Source: Setophaga petechia (Eukaryota > Chordata > Aves > Passeriformes > Parulidae). Taken from it: 64,000 nucleotides of DNA. Location: assembly GCA_024362935.1 (NCBI GenBank), contig JANCRA010000031.1, forward strand, positions 10,867,009 to 10,931,008, given 5' to 3'. The translations under genes and the position numbers were made by a program. Below the pieces are notes generated by a model. That model did not search any database, was not told the origin of the DNA, and was given only the letters and a program-made list of their open reading frames with translations. Positions 24,301-36,300 of the stretch are shown here, piece after piece. The first letter of the stretch is position 1, and each line of letters opens with the position of its first letter.

Positions 24301-27300
24301 GGAAGATGTCTATCCTTTTCTTTAAAGATGCATCTCAAGGTTAATATTTTTTGATTTTTGATTAAAAAAAAAAGTCCCTCACTGTTCCCAAAAGTTAGAC
24401 TGGAGCTGAGTATTCTCATGATCCACCTCTTAGGCCACAAAAAGAGGTGAAAGGATGAAAAAAAGGCCCCACAAAGGAAGAGGGAGATAATACACTGTAG
24501 AATAATTAGATAAGGACTTTGTCTTGTTCTCACTTTAAAAGCTTTCTACTTTTAGTTTGCCCAGGGAAACATAACTTACTATGTTATATAAGTTACCTTA
24601 CAACATCTGGCTCTGCTGCAGAGGTTGTTACGTGATGCAGAAGGGTAGTAACTTCTAAAAATTTTACAGCAATTCTTTCAGGAGATCTATTAAGGTAATA
24701 TCAAAGTAGTAATTGCTTGGATTTGCAGCCATTGTAATAAGCCATAACATATGGGTGAGGATATTTTTTATATACCAACTACTCCTCTTTGGTAGTGAAG
24801 AACCAAATGTATTTTGGTTCTTCACTACCTCTTTGGTAATGTTTGTGTGTGATCTATATTAATTATTTCAACCTGTTAATTCAAAATATATTTTGCTGTA
24901 AGACTTGTCTAAATTTTGAAGGCTTTATCAAAATGTATTTTAGCATTAGGTACATGACCACTCTTCTCATAAAACAAATATTTAAAAATGGACTATTTGC
25001 ACAGTTTATACATATATATTTGCCATTAGGATAAATTTTCCATTATTTACCTCACTGTTGAATTAGGAAGTGAGGATCACTGTAGTAGCTTCTGTGAGGA
25101 TGGGATTATAAAACCAATTAATCAGAAAAAAGTAGTATTCTTTCTGTGGAAGCAGCTGTGTACTTTACAGTCTCAGCTCTATGATGGTGCTCACCAGTGT
25201 TTGCAGTTGTATTCCTATGAAATAGGATGGAATTGGTAGGGGCAGGCAGCAGAATTGCCTGTTAATTCTCAGACTCAGACTGGCTATGGAACAACTCAGC
25301 TACTGATATAAATGTTCCAATTTTGCACATCGTGCTTGAATCTTTTTAGATACGCTATTTCTGGAAAGATTACCATTTTACCTGCTTTGGGAAGAAGGGA
25401 GTGTACATATGCTAAGAATTTGGATATAAACAAAATGCATTTTCATTATATTAAGTTTCTTTTAAACATTTTTCTTCAGTTACAAAGTAAAGTTTTGTAT
25501 TCTACATCCTTACTGTATTTTTTATCATAAAGCATTATACAAAAATCCTTTTCAAAATTGATTCTTTGTACTGATGGTTCTGTCCTTGAGAAGATGAGAG
25601 ACAGTGATCACAGATGGCAGATATTAACCATATTGCTTAGTGCAGTAGTTGAAACTTCAGGTGTAATGGTAATGAAGACTATTAAAATTTCTCAATTTTA
25701 TGGCATAGATCATAATTTATTTTAGATATAAATAATTTCTAAATTAAGAAAAACATGTAGGAATATTTGGAGAGTAAAAGAAGGGTTTTTTTCTTTATTA
25801 TTGTTGTAGAGACATATTACTATGTATCTCCTTTGGTTGGTGCCTTTTTTTTGGCTCTGACTCCAATGGGGATTGTCATAGCTGCCAAACACCCAGCTAC
25901 CAGAACTGTCCTCCACTCAGGATGGGAGCCTGTTATAACAGCCATGATTATAAGCAGGTAGGTCTCTTTGTCTTGCTGCATGGAAGCATCTTGATAGTCC
26001 TCCTCTATCTCTGTATATCTTACTTGATTGTACTTGGGAGACACAATTAAGACCCTCTAGAATTTAGACTTTGGAATTTGGGCACTGATCTAAGAGATTA
26101 TTTAATCTAATGAAAGTTATGAATCTTAAAAGTAGAGGAATTGGCTAATACTCTGTGGTCTTTGTTATACAAGAGCCAGTTTTAATAAGTGAATAGCTAT
26201 TGTGATGTTAGTCTGTAGCTCAGAACGAGAAAATGGTCTTATATTTAATGATCTTGCTTGCCTTATTTTAAATATTGTACTTTCTTTTCAGTATTGGTGG
26301 CCTTATTCTGGACACAACAGTATCTGATCCTAACTTGGTTGGAATTGTTGTTTATACCCCGGTAATTAATGGTAAGACTCTGACAGGATTAATTGCTACT
26401 ATGTATCAATTGATATACCTTGTTTTGAGAATTGTCTATTACAGTGAATTTCTCTTGTACTAATTAATATCTGGAATATTAATTTCAAGTTTTGATTTTG
26501 ATGTCAACAGCTGTTTATTTGAACACTTGAGAAGTGCTTCCTGTTTTCACTACAACCACTGAAACATAACAGAGAATATGAGAAGTAGAAACCTCAATAT
26601 GCATTAAGAAACTGAAAGTGTAAATATTGAAAGAGTATATTCAAATATTAAATTATCAAATATTATATTGAAGCAGTTATGTCTGGGAAAATGTAGATAC
26701 TTTTTATTTCAAAGGGGTTTTTTTCTGAACATTCAAGACAAATTTTCAAACTATAATTTACTATACACCTGTAATGTATATAGATGTGAGAACTAAGAAG
26801 CATACTTACAGGCTAGTAAATACATTTCTCAAGGTAAATGTGTGCTGTTTCTGGTGATCGGTATGCACTTTTCAGATGTGTAAAGAATGAATTTGTGGAA
26901 ATTTCATCGTTAAGTGTTCTACCTCCTAAGGATAAGAACAAGCCAAATTTCAGAAGAATAGTTGATATCTTGTTAGGCTGGTGCAGTTTGAAAATTTCTT
27001 TCGTAGTACAGTACCACAGGGCTGATACCTATTTGGTTTGCAACAACTATAATCACCAGCTGTGTTCCCGCTATACTGCTGTCTAGCTGTTCTTTCTCCT
27101 TTTTGTATTTTTCCATTTGATTTCTTACACTAATTTGCACTTTTATGTATCGTTATTAAAACTATTTCTCTAGTTACCAAGATGATTCTGTTTTAACTTA
27201 AGTTTGCCCTTGCAAGTTTCATATGAATATGTTCTATTCTGTTTCCTAAGCTATAAATGAAATTAATTATGGCAACTTCTTTTCCACCTTGATAATAAGA

Positions 27301-30300
27301 TGTTAATATGGTCGCTGGATTTTAGTTTTCAACCAATTGCCTTGATATAATTAATTTTCCAGTGTTACATTTCCATTGTTAATGGAAATGCATTTCCATT
27401 GTTAATGGAAATATAACACTGGACAGTACCTAAACATTTTATAAGCTTTACTGTGGTTGAGAGTTAGTAGATCTATTGCTACAAACATTAAACAAGCTGT
27501 TCATTTAGAGGCTTTGACAGAAGCATGTTATTGTCAAATTCATGTTAGCCCTTGTTTTACAGCTTTCATGTCTTCTGGATGCTTATAAATTGTCTTTTTA
27601 ATAATTCACTCTAATTCTTAGGCAGGAATAGAAATTTCACTGATATACAGATTCTCTGCATCATCCTTTTTGACCCACTTTAAAGATATATTTTCTGTTT
27701 TCTCCACTACAGCCCTCAGGTATTCCCTAACCTCCAAAATAATCAGTTTGCAAAAATGATCACTAATACTTCACAGATTGTTCATTTAGCTCTCTAGATG
27801 CAGTAAATCTAACATAACTCCTAGGCTCTATTATTTATTTACTTGTGATCAGGTATCACCATTTTTATGAAGGCAACAGACAAAAGTAATGGACTATTTA
27901 AGTCTTCAGGAGAGCATGTTGTTTGCTCTTCTTTCTCACTAAGGCCCTCTATTTCCTTTCTTCTTACTTTTAATGTGAAACATTTCCATGTTGCAACTTG
28001 AGTTCCTTCCTAACTGTAAATGAAATTTTACACTGCAGCCATTAGGTTTCCTTATCTGTTCCTTGCCTTTCTATTAATTCAAAATTGGAAATACTTGCAT
28101 CTAACTTTCGTGTGTTTCTATTTTGATTTCCAGATACCTAAAAGGCAAGGCAGATGTGTTGATCTCCAGCTTTTTTTCTGCTTTACACCTGTAACTTTTC
28201 TTATAGTAGTCCTTTTTTTGTTAACACCCTCGATTTGCTTCCTAAGAGAAGAGATTGTTCTTTTTTCTTTTTAGGCAGGTGTACCCAAACCAGTATTAAG
28301 GCAATGCCCATACATGCTTTTGAACTGTTGTATTAGTCCAGGGTTAGAGTAAATTTGGGGAAGAATCCCCCAAAGGAGCTCCGGTGGAAAAAACCGATCC
28401 AATCGGCCCCTCCCCCTCCCCAACTGGTCCGGGAGGAAAGAAAAAAAAATACCTCCTTGGAGAAAGGTGGAAAAAAACTGTTTATTAAACAATAAAACTA
28501 AAACAATATCAAACAATGAGACCCCTTGCCACTCTAAAAGAGATGACAAAACTGAGAAAACCCCATCCCTAGGTTGCAGCTCACTCAGTCTCTGATCAGT
28601 CCCTCTGGTGCTGGAATTGTCGCAGGCCAGAAATGTGAGCTGCCGGTGCTCCCCTGGGTGTTCAGTTCAGAGCAGTTTTCACGAGGTCCAAAGAAAAGGA
28701 AAAAAAAAAAACCCACAGTCTCGGGAACTTCTTCGCCTCAGCTAGCTAGCACTAACTAAAAAGCAAAAGAAGAGCTCTGTCCACCGTCTATCCGCAGACA
28801 AGGACAGTCCAGGAGGAGGAATGTGGGGGAGGAGAGCAGTGTCTGCCCGATGGGGGACGATGCTCCCGGGTTCCCGAGTTCCGGCCGCGCCCAAGCCGCG
28901 CGATCCCGGCCGTCCTCCGCTCCCACCGCTTCCTGCTGCCGCTCCGCCTCTTCCTCCTTCCCTCTCTGCAATAAGTCTTAAAGGTGTAAAACTTACTATT
29001 CAGCATGAACAGAACAAGACGATTGGGGATAAAAGCATCATACAGCCAACCCAGGACAACTGTCTTTATGGGAAAAGAACTAGCCAAAACCTAGAGCTTT
29101 GGAGGTTTAGCTGACAGGTCAAAACGTCTTTGAAGAGTTAGGCAGGTGTAAGAGAGGGGAAGCTGAGGCGGCTTGAGCAGACAGGGAAGGAAAGAGTCTT
29201 TCCGGGAGGCTGGCATAGCAAGAGGCATGCTTGACTCAGAATTCTGAAGGTAGAGGCATTTCTATTGGAAAATACAGAGAAGATATGTTCTGTGTAGAGG
29301 ATGCAGGGGTTTATTGTACACCTCCTGGAAAAGGAAACTATAGGTAATTTTTTGGGTTGCTGTTAGATTAGCCTCCCCTGGGTTTCATAATTCTACTGAC
29401 ACCTTTTGATATTGCTGATCATACAGTGTAGTAAACTGGGGGTAAGGCAGTTCCTCAGTTAAAAAAGCACATCTGTTGACACTCATTTACTGACATGAAA
29501 GGTGTGTTAGGTCACTAAACAGATGGCTTTTAAAATATTAGTGTTGCAGAAAGTTGTCTCTGCCTTTCTTGGCCTTGGAATTCTCGTTGTAAGCCTAAGT
29601 AGCGAGAGAAATTGAGGGTTTCCCCCTTTTTGTTGCTCCTATGGCACAGAAAACCTGGGGGAAAAAAACATCAGGAAAACCTGAAAGAAATATTCGGTTC
29701 TATTGGGAATTTGTCTAGCCAAAATTTGAGGACATTGTAAATTTGTCCAGAATTTCAAGCTGTCACTGCTTTTTCAGGACCATTTGCTGTATCTTGAATA
29801 CCTGAACAATATTGACTGCAAAACACTCAGGTGTTAGTTAGGTTTCCTGTGCATCGTTAAGTAAATTTCATTCAAGTCCTGCCTAGATAGTTTGCTTATT
29901 CTTAGATGTGAGACAAGTGACTTTAATCATGTCTTACACTGTGGAGCCATAAATATTTTAGAATATTGAAGTTATTCAATATTCTAAAGATACTGTGGTC
30001 TGGAACTTGAGCAACCTCAGAGTTTCCCACCCCTATTAACAATAACTACAAATATTGTATTTTCCCAAAATATTAAAATAGTTTTTAAGCAGAAAGGCAT
30101 TTATAGTCAGCTTTACAGCCAGTGGCCAGACATATTTCACAACTGTTTTTTCTATTTTCTCACTGTTAAACACATGTTTAATTCTATGGTTGGTTGAGTT
30201 AAATTGCATCTCTGCTTTTTGAAAATAAACAAATGATTTTGTTGTTTCAGGCAACTTGCAGACTATTTGAGATTTAGATGTCTCTTTTATGTACTGAAGT

Positions 30301-33300
30301 TCTGAATAAAATAACTAAGCCCAAGTGTGGCTATGCTTCATTCTAGAGCTGATTTTGAGTTGTGTTTTTTCATGAATTAAAAGTTGCAAATCCTCTTATG
30401 GCATCACAGCATGTTGAATTTGGCTCAGGATTTGCAGTTTGCAAGTAACTGAGTTCCTTTGTGCAGAAAAAAGAGATAATATTACATGCTTCTGAATATG
30501 CAACAGAAATGAGCTAAGGTGCAGTTACCAGATAAAGCCACTGTCCTCTCCATTTTTGTGTGTTTATACAAAGTATTGTGAGATATCTTTTAAGTATTTG
30601 CATTTCAGAAGTTACTGGGTAATAACCAACATGTCAGTAGACTTTACCCCATTTTTATGCACCTTAAAGAATGACCGTTCTGCAAATTAATTCTTAAAAC
30701 ATCTGAAATTTGGAAATGCTTCATATCAAAAAACTTTCCTTTGCAGGTGGTTTGAAGCAGTGCTCTTTAAAGGTAACACAAACCTGTTCTAATATTTTTT
30801 ACTCTTTGGCTGTTCATACTTTAAAATTATTTGCTATCTGGAGGGAATACATAGCTATCGAGGAATATGAGAAACACATAGGGGAAAATTTAATACAAGG
30901 CATAGTGAATGCCAGTTGTCTGGGAGATTAAAATTAAGCTTATACAATACATTCCCCAAAACATCCCTTTTTTATCTGTTTGTAGGGTAAATGGAATAAC
31001 AGACTTTCAGGTTTTTCAGAGAGCTTTTACTGTAAATTATTTTTGAGAATGTGGAAAAAAACCCCCAAGAAACCATTCTTCCTCCTCAAAAAAACCCCAG
31101 CTTTTAATAGCTATTTATTTATATTTCTTTTAGTATAATTGCACTTTGATTTTTCCCACAACTGAGTGATGTTTTGATTAGAATATAACCATTGTCTCAG
31201 AGAGCTGAGCATCTGAAATTTGCCTCTGTAAATCACAAGGGAAAACATTAGTGTACCTGGATGGGAGTAGAGCAATTTGGCTGGGTAGCAAATTAATTTT
31301 TCTGCATCCTGAGCTGGAAAGAATGTGTTAGTCTCAGAAGGCACCTCTACTGTATGAGAACTGTATAATTCAGTCTTTATTTTGGCATGAATAAGGAGGA
31401 GGGTTTTGATTTTTATTTCTTCTGATGCATTATTGGGTGATAGATTTATTACCTTTTAGTTGCTAACTTGAACATGTAAATCTGCATATACTTTCAGTGT
31501 GTGATCTTTCTTTTAAGTCTTACTTGTAACTGTAAATTTTTTAGATGATTTCAATAATCATTGTGTTGTTTTCACAATACAAATATATCCAGAACATTTT
31601 TATTTCTTGACATTTTTTATTAGTCATATGAAATAAATTATTTATGAGTCAAATCAAACTTGGAATGTAATAGTTGCATATATAATAAAGCTTTCTCCTA
31701 AAGAATGTCCATCTATGTAAAGCTAGTATTTTCCGTCTGCTTTCCCCCAAACATTTGAAAGTACTGAAAGACATGCTTCAAAATATAATGGAAGATGAAG
31801 GAAAAAAAGCCCATAAAAAGAGGTAGCTAGTTAGGTTTCTAATCTAAGTATTTCACTTGCATAAAACAGGATTTTTAAAAGTTAGTGGTAGAGAGGTCGG
31901 GGCAAAAATTCATCTTACATTTTCTGAAAGATAAGATGATTATTGCAAAATTTAGAGCTTTCAGTGTCCATTGCAACTGAGATTCTTTTTCATCCTTTTA
32001 ATTTCATTTTTGTGATGCAAACGTTGAACTTCAAAAAAACCTATTTGGCAAAACTGACTATTTTGAACTGTGGATTGTGCTCAGGAGTGTGCAAAAGTGA
32101 GAATCTTCTAGCCTTCCCTCTCTTAGATAGATTTACAAGAAAGATCAATTTGGCAGTTATGTTGGTGTAATTCAATATTAATTGATTTTAGGCCCATTGT
32201 GCAACCTATATTATAGCTGCTTGGGAACAACACATTATTCTGTGGCTGATTAATCCCTGCCCATAGAACTGGGTTTCTAAAAGTCTTTAATCTCAGGTTT
32301 GCTTTGCCTGTTCTTACACAATTTTTTGTGTGCCTCATCATGCAACTATTTATATTTTCATGAACAGTCATAGCAATGGTCATTAAAGCTGAGTATGTTC
32401 ACTTTATCTGGTGCTCTCAATACTTTAATTTGAGGCTGTTTCCTACAGGAATAATTCTTCAATTATATGTATCTAAGAAAATGAACAAAAAAAAAGAATG
32501 AAATGGGAACTGACAGGGTTCATATATATAGGTAGTTGAATACTGCTCTGAACATTTTATGTTACCTGTTATACAGTGTTCCCCTTGTACTAAACAAGTC
32601 CTTAAATCATGATTTTTTACTGGTTAATACTAGCATGATGGATGGGGTTATTTCTACTCAGATGGAGGACTTTGCACTTCCTTTTGTTGAATTTCAGGAG
32701 ATTTCTCTTGAACCAGCTCTCCATCCTATCCAGTTCCCTCTGAATGGCAGCACAACCCTCCGGTTTATCAACTGCTCCTTCCAGTACTCTCTGGAAAACC
32801 TTAATCTATTTATCAAAAAGTTCAGTGTAAGATCAGAGGGAAAAACCAGCCCAGTGCATTATGCAGAGGAGGGGATGATGTTAGACTGCGATCAGCAAGA
32901 TCCAGGTTCCTTTAACTTCTCAGTTTTTTACCTGCACTGAGTTATGAGACACAGATTTGCTTTGAAGGATTAAGAGTCATTGCTGCATTTTACTTTTAAA
33001 ATAAATCGTTTCCCCCTATGTTGTAGTTCTTGCAAAAATGAAAGGAAACTAAAGAAGTAAGTCTTCACAAATTTACTGTTTGCTGCGATGGCTGCAGTAG
33101 TGTTTTCCAGGAGAAAAATTTCTGGATTAATCAAATGTTCATGTAAACAGTCCTCATATATATCCACAGAGCTTTTAATAATATGAGCAGCTACTGAGCA
33201 TGTGACCATTTTATACGTTCAGAAGATGCTGAGAAGTTATCAGTTTTGCATATTGACACCTTGCCAACCTACGCAGTTTTATCTGTTTTCTGTTTCTTGT

Positions 33301-36300
33301 AGGGATCTGATTAATCTGGTGTAGCTGAGATGGTTATTGCACATGCACAGTAGCTGCTGTTACCAAACAAACTGAATATCTCTGTACATATCATTCAGCC
33401 TTATACAAGTCATTCGGTGACCAGCAGAATAGTGAGACCTGACTCTATTCTTATTTGTATCCTATGGTTTTTAGACAGTCTTTTCAACCTGTGGTACTCT
33501 GTGGTGTTGTCTCATGTTCCTGCTATACCCACTGCTCACAACATCCTCTCCATTTTCTCTCTGCTTCCCACAGCATTGCCATTCATATTCTGGCTCACTG
33601 AGCTGCTGGCTGAGCAAGAGCCATCATGCCTCTCTCTAAGCTGAGTGCTAACTTGCCAGCTGGCCTGCTGACGCTTATGCCATGAACTATATAACTCGTA
33701 TTACTGTCTTTGTCTCACTGAGGACATGGCTTTGGATCTTTTATTTGTCTAGTCGCTGTTTTGTTTTTGATAGATTGTTTAAATATGCCTGGAAGTAGTT
33801 ACCATGTCTGTCCTTGTGTCAGATTTGGTTGAAATTGGCCCAGAAGTTCAGAAACAGTGTTTTAGGAATTGATAGTGAATGGGCAGAACTAAAATACTGT
33901 GTCACTGCTGCTGTGACCACCATACATTGTTGGCTGGCTGAGACTGAGTAGGATGTATGGATTCTAGAAGCATTTACACTTCAGTATATGTGACTATCTT
34001 CTGTGAGTTCAAATTATATCACTAATATTAGTGATTTAATTTAAAATAATTTTGCTAAACATACAAATATTTCATTTTCATTTAGCTAAAAGAGATTGTT
34101 CAACTCAGCTGTAATTAGTTACACCTCTTGAAATCACACTACGCACTGGCTGTTCTGGTTAGCTTGTCAGCTTCATTTGCAGTGCAGCTGTCACCTCCTT
34201 TACTTGCATTCCATGGCTGGCCAGATTGTTTTAGCATCATTTTTGGTACGTGTCAGTAATTTCTTGCTATCTACATGAGCAATAGGGCTTGGGGAATACT
34301 TTCTCTAAATGATGGTTATAAAAGTGAAAAGGTTTGTCATTGATAGCTTTCCATCAAAGGATGGAAATCTTACAGTCAATCTTACACCTTCTTTCCTAGA
34401 CTTGTCAATGTCTGTTGTCCAGACAGATTTTTTAATCACCGTTTCAAGTGAATTTATTTCTATATTCCTTAATTCTTTTATCTCATTCAGTTTCCTGTAT
34501 TGTTAACTAGGGAAAAAATGTCCAGATCACCTGTTGTATTTCCATGTCTGAATTTGTTGATGCAAATAATTACCAGTCACAAAAAAAGACTACATACATC
34601 CTAGAAAATATGTAAAATCTAGAGTTGTGCCAAAGTGGTTTGTAGGTGCATTGCTAAAAAACTGAAACCAGCCCTATGTACTTCTGTCTTTTATTTCTTT
34701 TTGTTGTGCTATAAGAGAAGCAGATAGTGGCAGAATATTTTACTGTTTTCTTCTCTTAATATTGTTGTGCATAAATCAATTATTGCAGTTGTTAGCCTGA
34801 TTGTAATTACCCAGATTGCCTTTATGGGCTCACTTTTAGCAGAAATTTTCATATTTTCCACTCATATGGCACTGTCCCCACTTTGTAGCTCTATTAAGAA
34901 GAGGTTTTACATAACAGCTTTTTCATAGTTCAGTCATTGAAATTTTCTGATCCCCTTCCAAATGTAGTACATTGATCCTTAATTTTACTTCTGTCTCTCT
35001 TTCTGTATCTTATTCTCCCTAGTCAAAAATATCTAATTTATTATTCTCAATGGAAGGACAGATTTTGAGTCCTATTTAGATTTGTTTTAATAATTTTAAA
35101 CCTCTCCTAGGTTAGATAAATTCCTTACTTTGGTACTTTTCTTGTAGTTCATCTGAAGAAAGATCTACTACTATTTTAATTTTCTTTGCAAACTCTCACT
35201 CAGCCTTTTGGTAGTTCATCTTCCTGACTGGGAACATGCATTTCCTGATTTGTATCTGACATTTTTGCTTAAAATGCCTTTATTGTTAGCTTCAGCCATT
35301 TACTGTCTTTAACTAGCAGTGAGGCAGGACATCTTTCAGGTCTCAGTATTAGATCTCTGTGCTAACCACTTCGTAATCACCAGAAGAACTTGGGGAACAG
35401 TGCCTTCTGGTCACCACAAATACTTGTTCTGCAACCAGACAAAGCCCTAAACATCAGATAAACAAATTAATTCAACTACAATAAACAAGACCTTTCTCCT
35501 TCTGATGTGGGGACAAGATCTGCATTACTTCTGCATCTTCTCAGACCAACCCATTGCTATGTCAAGCATCCAAATCAGGGAAAGAAAAAGCATGTGCTTG
35601 ATATGCAAGTAGACAGCAACAGAGTATAATAATAGGAGGGTTTCATGTTACTGCACTCTGCAGTGTGGATATAACAAGTTGTTTTAGTTTTGTGTTCGTT
35701 GAAGTAAAAATTCATAGAACGTGAAACAGCCTGGAGTGGAAGGAACCTTGAAATATCATCTGGCTCAACCTTATGTGAAAAAGGCAGCCTGGATGAGATT
35801 TTCTAGCACCTGCTCCAGTCACATCTAGAAAACCTCCAGTAAAGTAGACTCCACCACGTCCCTGGGGTGGTTGTTCCACTGAATTTTTCTCACCCTAGCA
35901 GATTTCTTTTTTATATTGAGGTGAATACTCTGGCAGTACAACTTGTACTTGTTGCCCCTTTTCAGAAAGAAACTAGAATCACTATCACTACCATTCTTTT
36001 AACAATCAGCTGTTCAGACACTCATCTTGCTCTTTCAGCCTGAGTTATAAGTGGCAGAAAGCTACAGTTACTCATGCTTTGTCTGAGAGGGGAATGAGTA
36101 TATTAACTCTTGAAGCCTTCTCTGGCCCTGTGGTTGTGTGTGTGAAATCTGCATTTATGTTTGTGGTGGTGAACTTTCATTACTTACCCTGGCCAGAAAT
36201 ATCTCCTGGAGAGGTAATCCAGCAGTGGCATGACTATGTCATACTTCTGGTGATCCAAGAGGGGTTTCCAAAGAAGAGGCAGTGATAAAAGAGTTTCACC

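Larger units (their letters stand above)
21435..25809 (+). other. SLC41A2 intron 6
   Basis: About 4.4 kb. It holds an old sense-oriented CR1 (about 22790-23295) and a perfect 17-bp hairpin (24791-24829). Otherwise AT-rich with nothing recognised. Confidence 0.8.

Noticed and set aside
24791..24829. Hairpin as a possible microRNA precursor
   Set aside because: A 17-bp stem with a 5-nt loop is far shorter than a pre-miRNA (about 60-80 nt with 22-nt arms). The same applies to the hairpins at 29957 and 39156.
28788..29114. Open frames inside the LTR
   Set aside because: They sit in the CpG-rich LTR promoter block and have no retroviral protein motif; LTRs of this size are non-coding.
32536..32940. 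134-codon open frame in SLC41A2 intron 8
   Set aside because: The DNA matches the antisense of a CR1 pre-3'UTR segment, so the frame is accidental.
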